DNA from: Micromonospora olivasterospora
Lineage (GTDB): Bacteria > Actinomycetota > Actinomycetes > Mycobacteriales > Micromonosporaceae
Direction of reading: 5' to 3'
DNA: 64,000 nt
Assembly: GCF_007830265.1 (NCBI RefSeq)
Contig: NZ_VLKE01000001.1
Location: forward strand, 4,774,001 to 4,838,000
This document shows positions 19,274-28,800 of this stretch, in pieces. The position numbers and the translations under genes are program-made. The stretch's first letter is position 1; every line of letters starts with the position of its first letter. The notes below the pieces were generated by a model that worked only from the letters and a program-made list of their open reading frames with translations, was not told the DNA's origin and did not search any database.

Positions 19274-19554
19274 TCAGAGAGTGTCGTAGACGTCGCTGCG
19301 GTGGCCGAGGTGGACCACGAGGACGATCAGCTCCTGGTCGCGGACGGTGTAAACGATGCGGTAGGCACCGACGCGGATTCGGAGCAGGCCGGGGTGTCCG
19401 GTCAGGGCTTTGACGCCGGCTGGGCGGGGTTCGTGGCCAGGCCGGCGATGGCGGTGACGAGGCGAGCCTGCACGGGACGGTCGAGCTTGCGCAGCAGCTT
19501 GGCGGCGGCGCGGTCGACCTGGACGGTGTACGCCGGCGGCGTCGGGCTGGTCAC
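19274..19554 (-). CDS. RelE/ParE-type toxin, one frame break
   Basis: Minus-strand toxin partner of the gene upstream. From GTG 19554 it reads SPTPPAYTVQVDRAAAKLLR, then KLDRPVQARLVTAIAGLATNP; the frame then shifts by one and continues GVKALTGHPGLLRIRVGAYR and IVYTVRDQELIVLVVHLGHRSDVYDTL to TGA 19274. This is the complete RelE fold, including the C-terminal Arg/Tyr residues used for mRNA cleavage at the ribosome. One missing base in the C/G run near 19422-19430 explains the break (281 nt; 282 would give 93 residues). Real inactivation or a sequence error. Start overlaps the antitoxin stop (GTGA). Confidence 0.75.
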
Positions 19555-19820
19555 AGGCCGAGCTCGTTGCGCAGCTCAGTCAGCGGGACCGGGGTGTCGC
19601 CGGCGTCGATGCGGGCCAGGGCCTCGCGGGCGGCGGCGACGTCGGCGGCGTCCTCGGCCCGCTCGATCGCCTCGGCGACCTCGGCCGGCACGATGGCGGC
19701 CAGGCGTTGCCCGCGGCGGGTGACGTAGGTGATTCGCCCGGCGTAGTGGGCGCGGGAGACCACGTCCGCGAGGCTGTCGCGGGCGTCGGAGATCGGCAGT
19801 TCGGCTGCGGGCTCACTCAT
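19551..19820 (-). CDS. Phd/YefM-family antitoxin
   Basis: An 89-residue antitoxin. The N-terminal half is the Phd/YefM DNA-binding fold: ELPISDARDSLADVVSRAHY, then AGRITYVTRRGQRLAAIVPA, the pattern where YefM homologues have SEAR..L..L...V and the beta-turn with a conserved Arg-Gly. The Ala/Glu-rich C-terminal half, ending LTELRNELGL, should wrap the toxin. ATG at 19820 is preferred to the one at 19844, which lies inside the operator repeats. It overlaps the toxin by 4 bp and should repress its own promoter. Confidence 0.85.
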   Translation of the reverse strand: MSEPAAELPISDARDSLADVVSRAHYAGRITYVTRRGQRLAAIVPAEVAEAIERAEDAADVAAAREALARIDAGDTPVPLTELRNELGL

Positions 19821-19827
19821 GCCCGCA

Positions 19828-19854
19828 TCGTACAACTCGTACAACTCGTACGAC
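19828..19854. promoter_or_regulatory. triple 9-bp operator repeat of the toxin-antitoxin operon
   Basis: TCGTACAAC, TCGTACAAC and TCGTACGAC stand head to tail at 19828, 19837 and 19846, immediately upstream of the antitoxin start; another TCGTACGAA occurs near 19918. GTAC centres make each unit partly self-complementary. This is the expected position for Phd/YefM binding. Confidence 0.65.
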
Positions 19855-19954
19855 TAACATCCGGCGCCGGAGGTCGGGCGTTCGGCTGAGGTTCACTCGC
19901 ACCCGCCATTCGCACACTCGTACGAATCAATATTCCTGAGCAGCAAAAAGACGG

Positions 19955-20254
19955 ATGGCGAGATCACGAGGACGCCTCGTACCCTCGGAGGCTCGACCGT
20001 CGACCCCTCCGGAGGTGACGCCGCGTATGCCGCCCGTCCCGGTCATCACTCTCACCGCCAGCCATCTGCCCGACCAGGAAGCCGTCTGCACTGTCGCCGA
20101 ATGCCCCAGGGCTCCGGTGGTGACCTGGCAGGTGGCCCGGTCCGGGGTCATCTTCGGAGACCGGTAGATCGCCGGCGAGGACGTCGACCTGTGCCGGGAG
20201 CACGACAAGCGGGCCCTGCGGCTGACCGGCGCCGAGGACTACGTCGACGCCTGA
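19955..20254 (+). pseudogene. small Cys/His protein gene interrupted by a stop codon
   Basis: The frame from ATG 19955 (or 20029) reads ...VPVITLTASHLPDQEAVCTV and AECPRAPVVTWQVARSGVIF, hits TAG at 20165-20167, and continues with equally sensible sequence IAGEDVDLCREHDKRALRLT and GAEDYVDA to TGA at 20252-20254. The Cys-x4-Cys plus Cys-x2-His spacing suggests a small zinc-ribbon-like protein. One substitution (for example CAG to TAG) would account for the break. I do not recognise the family. Confidence 0.5.
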
Positions 20255-20734
20255 TCAGGGTCGGGGTAGCCGCAACTGGAAGCGGGCGTGTTCGGCCAGG
20301 GCGGCGACGTCGTCGACGGGCTGGCCGTGCCGGTACAGCACTGCGAGGTTGCGGCTGGCGAGGTGGGCCAGGGCGTCGCGGACGACGGCCGTGGGGTGGC
20401 CGGTGTAATCGGCGAGGCGGGTCAGGGTGGCGTCGGTGGTCTGGCCGCCGAAAGCAACGATCAGGGTGCCTGCGGCGGCGGCCGTGGCGTCCTCGGGCGG
20501 GTCGGCGTACTCCGGTGGCTGGTGAACGCGGCGGCGGTCGGGCAGCGGATCCTCGCCGAGGGCGTGCAGCACTTCGTTGAGGGCGTCGCGGATCCGGTGG
20601 CGGTCCCACGTGTGGCGGCCGGCGCGGAGCTGGCCGGCGAGCGCGGCCAGGACGGTTTCCCACTGGGAGGCGGGTGGTGGCCCGTCCCGTAGGGGCGGGG
20701 CGGCGGACGCCGGAACCACGACGGCGGGTGCCAT
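20255..20734 (-). CDS. hypothetical protein, helical with possible DNA-binding region
   Basis: A 159-residue protein. The N-terminus (about 25 residues) is Ala/Pro-rich; the middle (WETVLAALAGQLRAGRHTWD; RHRIRDALNEVLHALGE) is helical; the C-terminal half TRLADYTGHPTAVVRDALAH and LASRNLAVLYRHGQPVDDV looks like a small winged helix. Stop at 20255 directly abuts the end of the converging stop-interrupted gene. Composition suits actinomycete plasmid or integrative-element cargo. Function unknown. Confidence 0.6.
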   Translation of the reverse strand: MAPAVVVPASAAPPLRDGPPPASQWETVLAALAGQLRAGRHTWDRHRIRDALNEVLHALGEDPLPDRRRVHQPPEYADPPEDATAAAAGTLIVAFGGQTTDATLTRLADYTGHPTAVVRDALAHLASRNLAVLYRHGQPVDDVAALAEHARFQLRLPRP

Positions 20735-21402
20735 CGCTGGCGTCCGTCACGTCATGGCCACGCCCAAAAGGCAGACTTTTGCTCCAACCTGCTCCGGCAG
20801 CGCCGGGGCGTCGACGACGTCGACGTCGGGGCCGTGCCCCGGCCACAAGAACCTCTTTTTCTGCAACTTGCTCCGCGCACGCGGCGTCCGACCGGGGGGC
20901 GGCAACGCCCGGCGCAACGCTCCCCGGGTGGTTCCCCGAGAGCTGCCCCGGAAGGTTCCTCGGGAGCTTCCGTAAATCGCCGGGCCGGTCGGCGCGCTGC
21001 GGCACGTCAGGCTGTTGGCAACGCCCTGGCAACGCTGGTCGACAACTTCTTCGTCGCGATGCTGGCCGCGCGCCTCGAAGCTCACGCCCCGCACCGCGTG
21101 CCCCTCCCCCAGCGGTCGGGCCGAGAATGCAAGAGGGTGTGCCGCGTACAAGGCAGCCAGCGGCCGTGACCTGGGCGGACACGGCGGCCGGGACCGGCTG
21201 ACATTGCGGCCAGGATCGAACAGCTCGGCGGGGCGGCTGGACCGCTTGGTCGCGATGCCTGGGTGTGTCTTCCTGGCGGGCGCTTCTCGGCGGGGACCTG
21301 GTCGTGGTCGACGTCGTGTCGGCGCGCCGCTCAGGGGAGAGAGAAGGAGTTCCCTCCTCACGGGAGGGAGTCTGGCTTTCGCGACCTGGTCGGCTGGGTC
21401 TG
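20735..21402. other. gene-free stretch with short direct repeats
   Basis: No convincing coding sequence on either strand in about 670 bp. A 15-bp motif occurs twice, GGTTCCCCGAGAGCT at 20930-20944 and GGTTCCTCGGGAGCT at 20954-20968, spaced 24 bp, iteron-like. The stretch sits between decayed accessory genes and may be the remains of a plasmid or integrative-element control region. Confidence 0.4.
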
Positions 21403-21867
21403 TCAGACGGCCGTTGACCTGCGCTGTGAGCCGACCGGGCGGGGGCTGTGGTGTGCTGCTCGGGGGTGCGCCGTGGTGAAGGCGTGGTGAAGCCCCGGCG
21501 GAAGGGGCGGAAGGCGGCTCGCGGTCAGATGGTCGCCGCCGGGCCGGCCGGGTGTGTCACGGCGGCGGGTGTGCTGACAGAACCGGCTGTGACCTGCGCT
21601 GTGAGCCGGTGTGGGTGGCGGTGGGCGGTCAGGCGGCGCGCGGCTGGCCTGGGCGGCGGCGATCGCGTGGCGCGGCGCGGACAGGGACACGGGCCGGTCG
21701 TTCTCCAGCTCGGTCAGCCCGAGTTCGATCCACTCGCGGATGAGGGTGGATGCCTTCACGCCGGCGGCGTCGGCGTCGGCGCGGACCCGCTGGTCCAGGT
21801 TCACGGGCAGGCGCACTCCGCGCACAGGTAAGAGGCTTGCGCATGCAATCGATGCGTGGACATACAT
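21403..21867 (-). CDS. ribbon-helix-helix (CopG-like) protein
   Basis: The core VRLPVNLDQRVRADADAAGV, KASTLIREWIELGLTELEND is a standard ribbon-helix-helix: a short strand with alternating residues, then two helices with the turn at Gly-Val-Lys-Ala-Ser. Such proteins are antitoxins or plasmid/transposon regulators. ATG 21867 is a guess; GTG codons at 21822-21828 would give a start right at the strand. After residue ~80 the sequence turns Pro/Arg/His-rich and looks like out-of-frame reading, so the true C-terminus may end earlier. No toxin partner is visible. Confidence 0.45.
   Translation of the reverse strand: MYVHASIACASLLPVRGVRLPVNLDQRVRADADAAGVKASTLIREWIELGLTELENDRPVSLSAPRHAIAAAQASRAPPDRPPPPTPAHSAGHSRFCQHTRRRDTPGRPGGDHLTASRLPPLPPGLHHAFTTAHPRAAHHSPRPVGSQRRSTAV
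21415..21608. repeat. 19-bp direct repeat pair
   Basis: TGACCTGCGCTGTGAGCCG occurs at 21415-21433 and again at 21590-21608, 175 bp apart, each preceded by a CTGTCAG/CTGACAG-type sequence. The spacing and exact identity suggest recombination footprints or binding sites of a lost element. Confidence 0.55.
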
Positions 21868-21999
21868 ACATAACTGCCAGTCCTCAGTGCTGACCCATGC
21901 TCCTGCTGTTGGTGTGCCGGTAAGAGCGGGGGTCATGAACACCGCTATGGCGTTCAGTCCGCTGAACGTCTTGCTTTGGCCGCGCCGTGATCGGGGGCC

Positions 22000-22388
22000 T
22001 CAGCGTGGCCGGAACGGGTTGTCCGCCTGGAACGGTGGGGTGTCGGTCTCGCCGTGTCGGTGTCGCTCGGCCTGCCAGGCGTCCAGGCGCGTTCGAGGTG
22101 TGGGGTCGAGGATGCCGGCAGTTGTTTGCTGCGGCAGAACTCGCGGAAGTCCAGCTCCGGCTCGGCTGCCCGGCGGCGACGCTCGGCACGCCGGTCAGGC
22201 AGGACGGCCGCGTTCTTCAGGTCGGCCACGCGGCGGGCGCGGGCCAGCTCGTCGACGTCGACGGCGATGCGGTGCAGGATTGCCGCCCACCCGTGGCAGG
22301 TCCACCACCACCTGCGCCCGGTCCGGGTGGTCTCCCTCAGGCCGCAGGTCGAGCGTGAACCGGCGCTTCGGTTCAGCCGTGAGATGGT
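22000..22388 (-). pseudogene. frame-broken small accessory gene
   Basis: Pieces in different minus frames join into one protein: TAEPKRRFTLDLRPEGDHPD and RAQVVVDLPRV; then AILHRIAVDVDELARARRVA and DLKNAAVLPDRRAERRRRAA, EPELDFREFCRSKQLP; then LDPTPRTRLDAWQAERHRHG and ETDTPPFQADNPFRPR before TGA at 22000-22002. At least two frame changes (near 22290 and 22115) and no clear start codon. It looks like a real gene that has decayed; I do not recognise the family. It lies directly downstream of the broken recombinase, as accessory genes of integrative elements often do. Confidence 0.5.
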
Positions 22389-22442
22389 AGGGGGGCCGAC
22401 CGGAATACGCCGGAAACGGCAATAGGCTGGTGAATCCGCTGG

Positions 22443-22720
22443 TCAGCGGTCGGTGAGGAGGCTGTTGATGGCGGCTTCGCGGTCGGCGTCGGTGGGCAAG
22501 CTGTACGCCCCGGGTGGTTTCGAGGCGTGCGTGTCCCATGAGCTCGGCGACCAGGACGATGGTCGTGGCCTTTGCGGACCAGGCGGGTGCCGAAGGTGTG
22601 GCGCAGGACGTGGCCGCCGGTGAAGTCGGCGGTGATGCCGGCTTCGTCGGTGATGGTGAGCAGGATGTCGTGGGCACCGCGGTCGGAGAGCGTGTCGGGG
22701 TCAACACGGAGGAGACCGGC
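22443..22720 (-). pseudogene. tyrosine recombinase (integrase) C-terminal remnant
   Basis: The catalytic end of a phage-type integrase is spread over three minus frames: DTLSDRGAHDILLTITDEAG and ITADFTGGHVLRHTFGTRLV (the His-x-x-Arg box), VLVAELMGHARLETTRG (the second His box), then YSLPTDADREAAINSLLTDR with the catalytic Tyr, ending at TGA 22443-22445. Two frame changes, near 22565 and 22515, make it non-functional. The N-terminal two thirds are absent. It is divergent from the giant gene that starts 110 bp away and may be the enzyme that once brought the island in. Confidence 0.75.
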
Positions 22721-22828
22721 ATAATTTTGGTGCCGGACATGAGCGGCGGTCAGCGCGGCTGGTTTGCACGTGGCTGACTGATCCGCATTGGGTGCCCCTG
22801 TTTCGGGGCGGGAGGGAAGCGTTGCGCG

Positions 22829-25800
22829 TTGGCCGCCGCCGGTCCGACCCTTGAGCTCAGCGAGAGCGCGTTGCGGGCTTTGGAAGCGTTCACCGGGATG
22901 AGGGTGTCCCGGGCGGAGCTGCCGTTGTTGCGGGATGACATCGGCACGCTGGGAACGCTGGCGGGTCGGGTGCGTACGGTGCTGGGTCCGTTGCTGGAGC
23001 AGACGATCAGGGCGGTCCGGCAGGCGGGGGAGGGTGAGGCCTTCGACCGGTTCGTGGCGCAGACCGCTCCGTTTGTGAGGAAGATGGCCGAGACGGCCGA
23101 CCTGATGCTCGCCGTGGTCGAGGCGGAGAAGAAGTTCTTCGTGGAGACGGAGGTCGGCAAGCGTACGGCGTTGGCCATGTTCAACTTCATGATTGCCGAG
23201 TTCGCTGTCGCCGCGGCGATGTGGTTCTGGAATCCGGTGGGGGCGGCGGCGCACGTCGCGCAGACGCGGACGATCATTCAGGCGATTCTGCGTTCGGCGT
23301 TGGTGCGGTCGGCGGCGAGTGGCACGGCTATGCAGATGTTGTTCATGCCGGGTTCTGCGTTGCTGGCCGAGGTGTCGATGATGACCGATGGTCTGCAGCC
23401 GGGGGTGAACTGGTCGACGGTCGGTAAGCAGGCGGCGTTCGCGGGGGCGGCGGCGTTCCTCGGCACGGTGGGCGGGCCGGCGTTGGGCAGGGCCGCTGGC
23501 GTTGTCGCGGGCGCGGTCGGCAAGCTCGCCGTGTCGGACACCACCAAGCATCTGCTGACCGATGTGCTGACGCGGCCGGTGACGGAGACCCTCGGGGAGG
23601 GGCTGTTCGGTATCGGTGCCAGCTTGATGGTCGATGGGTACTGGGACCCCGGTAATCTTGGTGCGGATCTTCTGTCCGGGGCGATTTCGGGGGCAGGCGG
23701 GGCGGCCGCGAGCGGGCTCGGGTTCGTCGTGAGTCGCGCCGTGGTGCAGCCCCGGGTGCAGATGCCTCACCTCGCGTTCACGCCGGACGGTAAGCCGGTC
23801 CTGCCGGTGGGGCCGACACCGGTGGGGTTGGACACGTCCGCGGGGTACGAGGCTGGGGTCGACGATCCGAAGCCTGTGGTGACCGGCGGGCAGGCCCCGC
23901 CGCCCCCGCCCGTGCCGCTGCTGCCGGCGTCGAATCTGCCCGCGCCGGCGCTGGACCTGCCCGCGCCGAAGCTGGATCTGTCCGTGCCGTCGTGGTCGGT
24001 GCCGTCGTGGTCGATGCCGGCTGCGCCGGTGCCGCAGTGGGTCGCGCTCGCCGGTGCGCCGGTGGTGGAGCAGTGGCATGGGTTCCAGCAGGAACTGGCG
24101 GACCACTACGGTGGGTTGTTGGCCGGGACGGGGCAGGCGCGGCAGTTCCTGGCCGGGCTGCCCGTGCCGGTCGAGCAGGTGTTCACCGAGTGGGCCGACG
24201 TCCGGCAGAACGACCCGGCCGTCCCCGTTTTCCTGTCTCAGGTCGGTCTGCCCGCCACCGCCCTGACCGACCAGTTCCTGTTCGGTGTCCGGGACCGGGC
24301 GGTCGCCCAGGTCACCGAAACCCTCGCGGGGCAGGTCCCGGCGGGCGGGCAGATCCCGGCGGCGGTACGTCCGGAGCAGGTTGTCGCGGCGCTGCCGGGG
24401 GAGTTCGACCGGCAGGCGTTGCGTTCGATCGCGCACCTGGCCGTCGGGCATCACCTCGATCAGTACTTCACCACGGGCGCACCGGCGACCGTCCCCCTGC
24501 CAGGCGGCGTCGTCCTGCCAGGCGGTGTCGTCCCGCCAGGGGTCGCTGGCGTGCCGGGGGCTGCTGGCGTGCCGGGGGGTTCCGGGGCGGCGGCGCCACC
24601 GTCGGATGCTGTGCGCGCCGCGGTCGAGCGGGAGGTGCGGGCCCACGTGGACCGGAGCCTCGACGCGATCCTCGGCGCCACTCCACTACCCGCCGCACCA
24701 CTGACCGCACTACTGGCCGTGCCGCCCGTCGTGCCGCCGGCTGCGGTGGTCAGGCCCGACGCCGCGCAGGTGAGCGCCGTGGCGGACGTGGTCCGGCAGG
24801 CGGTCACCGACCTGCCCGCCCGTGTCACGGCCGCGGCCATCTCCGACACCACCGCACCACACACCACCCCATCCGGCACGGACACCCCGACACACCGGCG
24901 TACCGACCTGCCGACGGTGCCGGTGACTCCCGAGCAGCACACCGCAGCAGCGACCAGCCAGGCGGAAACCCAGTTCACCGCCCTGGCCCGCGAGTACGGC
25001 GTCGAACCGGCCAGCCACGACACCCTCGCCGGATCCTTCCAACGGGACTGGGTCAACGGATACCACCAGGTACTCGCCCAGGCCACCGGCAACGCCACGC
25101 CCGCCACCCCCAGCACGCCAGGCACGCCGGGCACGCCGGATGCGGCCGGCGCCCGCAGTACGGTGCCGGGTGGTGTTGCCCCCCGCACCGACGGCACGCC
25201 GAACCACGACCACATCAGCGACAGGACGTCGGTCAGTGACCCGTCCGTCTCCAGCATCTTCAGCCGCGATAACAGGCCCGACGACACCTTCACGGTCAGT
25301 GACCTTTCCTCACTGGACGAGCCGATCAGCCGCGACCCGGTCACACGCGACTTCATCGACGGGGATCCGGTCAGTGGCGTCCCGTCGCTAAACGAGTCGG
25401 ACAATGGTGAAGCGGCCAAGCGCGAATTCAGGGACACGGACCCGTTCAGGGACGCCTCTTCGCGGGACGGGTTGATCAGCGGCGACCCGGTCGGACGCGG
25501 CGAGCCGGCTGTCGCGGCAACTGGGCAGGCTGTCGCGCCGTTCGGGTCCGGGCAGCGGGTCGCCAACTGGGCGGCTGGGGAGCAGGTACGTCCCGGCAGC
25601 AGCGGCGACCTGTGGTGGTGCGTGGCGGCCACGCTCGATGTGTTCCAAACCGAGTACAAGCGGCTGGGCAACCGGGCGGTGTTCGACGACCGGATCATCG
25701 GACCGGACGGCCGGCTCGCGCCCACCATGGGCTGGCCGCAACTGATGGAGATCCTCGACACGGTACCCGAGCGTGTCGCCCACCCGGACGGGGTCGCGGG

Positions 25801-28800
25801 AGAGGACGTGCTGGCCGCGTTGCGGGCGGTGCCGGGGTCGATGGTCGTGGTCAGGGCCGCGCCACCGAACGAGCCCCAACACGTGTTCGCCCTCCACAGC
25901 CAACCACAACCATCCGGACCGCCGACGATCAAGGTGCGCGACGGCCTGGTGCCCGGCGCCGAGGACCGACCACCCGACCCGTGGCTGCGACACCTGTTCA
26001 TGTCCGGCACCTGGCTGGCCGCGTTCGACGCGGACGGGCGACCCGCCACCATCACCGACCTACTCGGCCAGGCCGCCCGCCACCCGCGGCCGATCACCAC
26101 GACGGGCGCCGACACCAGCGCGTTCCTGCTCGCCTCTACCAGCACGCCGCGCAGTCCGTCCCAGGCGATGCGAGCCACCTCTACCGACCCGGCCGACTCG
26201 GCCGGCTCCGCCCCGGGCAGGCAGCCGTCCGATCCGGTGGAAGGTGACGGATCGTCTGCTCCTGCCCCGTCGACCGTGGTGGACACCGGAGCGTTGAGTG
26301 GCCGGGTTGGCCAGGGTGAGGCAGCTGCCGCGGAGCCGGACGTGCACGTCGGGCAGGCTCCCGCCGGTGCTGCCACGCCGCCGCCAGCGGTGGTGTCCTC
26401 GCAGCTGCTGACCGGCCACCCCGGCCTGGTGTTCGCGTCGACGTCGTGGCAGGAGGCGTCGGGCCGGTGGCTGCGGGCCTCGGCCGGCACGGATGGGACG
26501 GTGCGGATCTGGGATGCGGCCGACGGTCGCCTGCTCCAGACGTTGGAAGGCCACACCCTCCCGGTGTGGGCGGTGACGTCGTGGCAGGAGGAGTCGGGCC
26601 GGCGGCTGGTGGCCTCCGCCAGCGGGGATGGGACGGTGCGGATCTGGGATGCGGCCGACGGCCGCCTGCTCCAGATGTTGGAAGGCCACATCGACGAGGT
26701 GCGGGCGGTGACGTCGTGGCAGGCGGGGCCGGGCCGGCGGCTGGTGGCCTCCGCCAGCGGGGATGGGACGGTGCGGATCTGGGATGCGGCCGACGGCCGC
26801 CTGCTCCAGATGTTGGAAGGCCACACCGGCCAGGTGTTGGCGGTGACGTCGTGGCCGGCGGGGCCGGGCCGGCAGCTGCTGGCCTCCGCCGGCGCGGATC
26901 GGACGGTGCGGATCTGGGATGCGGCCGACGGCCGCCTGCTCCAGACGTTGGAAGGCCACACCGACGAGGTGTCGGCGGTGACGTCGTGGCCGGCGGGGCC
27001 GGGCCGGCAGCTGCTGGCCTCCGCCAGCGACGACTCGACGGTGCGGATCTGGGATGCGGCCGACGGCCGCCTGCTCCAGACGTTGGAAGGCCACACCGAC
27101 GAAGTGTGGGCGGTGACGTCGTGGGAGGAGGCGTCGGGCCGGCGGCTGCTGGCCTCCGCCGGCGAGGATCGGACGGTGCGGATCTGGGATGCGGCCGACG
27201 GTCGCCTGGTCCGGACGTTGGACGGCCACACCGGCTCGGTGTGGGCGGTGACGTCGTGGCCGGCGGGGCCGGGCCGGCGGATGCTGGTCTCCGCCAGCGA
27301 GGATCGGACGGTGCGGTTGTGGTCCCTGCCGGATGGTGTTGCGGGGCTGGCGGGGTTGCCTGCCGTGCCGGGTGGGCGGGCTGCCGCTGGAAACGACCCC
27401 GCACCTGTGTCCGCGACCAGTGTCGGGGAGTTGAGTGGCCGGATTGGCCGGGTTGAGGCAGCGGCCGCGGAGTTGGACGCGCACGTCGGGCAGGCTCCCG
27501 CCGGTGCTGCCACGCCGCCACCGGCGGTGGTGTCCCCGCGGCTGCTGACCGGCCACGCCGGCCCGGTGTGGGGGGTGACGTCGTGGCAGGAGGCGTCGGG
27601 CCGGTGGCTGGTGGCCTCCACCGGCACGGATCGGAGGGTGCGGATCTGGGATGCGGCCGATGGTCGCCTGATCGGGACGTTGGAAGGCCACACCGGCGCG
27701 GTGCGGGCGGTGACGTCGTGGCAGGAGGGGCCGGGCCGGCGGATGCTGGCCTCCGCCAGCGGGGATCGGACGGTGCGGATCTGGGATGCGGCCGACGGCC
27801 GCCTGCTCCAGACATTAAGAGGCCACACCGGCACGGTGTTCGCGGTGACGTCGTGGCAGGCGGGGTCGGGCCGGCGGATGCTGGCCTCCACCGGCACGGA
27901 TCGGACGGTGCGGATCTGGGATGCAGCCGACGGCCGCCTGCTCCGGACATTGGACGGCCACACCGGCCCGGTGTCGGCGGTGACGTCGTGGCAGGAGGGG
28001 CCGGGCCGGCGGATGCTGGCCTCCACCAGCGGGGATCAGACGGTGCGGATCTGGGATGCGGCCGACGGCCGCCTGCTCCGGACATTGGACGGCCACACCG
28101 GCCCGGTGCGGGCGGTGACGTCGTGGCAGGAGGAGTCGGGCCAGCGGCTGCTGGCCTCCACCAGCACGGATCGGACGGTGCGGATCTGGGATGCGGCCGA
28201 CGGCCGCCTGCTCCGGACGTTGGACGGCCACACCGGCCAGGTGTTGGCGGTGACGTCGTGGCAGGAGGAGTCGGGCCGACGGCTGCTGGCCTCCGCCGGC
28301 GCGGATCGGACGGTGCGGATCTGGGATGCAGCCGACGGCCGCCTGATCCGGACATTGGAAGGCCACACCGGCACGGTGTGGGCGGTGACGTCGTGGCAGG
28401 AGGAGTCGGGCCGACGGCTGCTGGCCTCCACCAGCGGGGATCAGACGGTGCGGTTGTGGCCCCTGCCGGATAGTGCTGCAGAGCTGGCGGGGTTGCCTGC
28501 CGTGCCGGGTGGGCGGGTTGCCGCTGGAAACGATCCCGGACCTGTGTCCGCGACCGGTGTCGGGGCGTTGAGTGGCCGGATTGGCCAGGGTGAGGCAGCT
28601 GCCGCGGAGCCGGACGCGCACGTCGGGCAGGCTCCCGCCGGTGCTGCCACACCGCCGCCGGCGGTGTCTCCGCAGTTGCTGACCGGCCACACCGGCCCGG
28701 TGTACGCGTCGACATCGTGGCAGGAGGAGTCGGGCCAGCGGCTGCTGGCCTCCACCAGCTACGACCGGACGGTACGGATCTGGAATGCGGCCGACGGCCG

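Noticed and set aside
21448..22425. Several plus-strand frames of 120-260 codons in the decayed region
   Set aside because: They lack ribosome-binding sites and their peptides are low complexity; the minus strand holds recognisable RHH, recombinase and other fragments.
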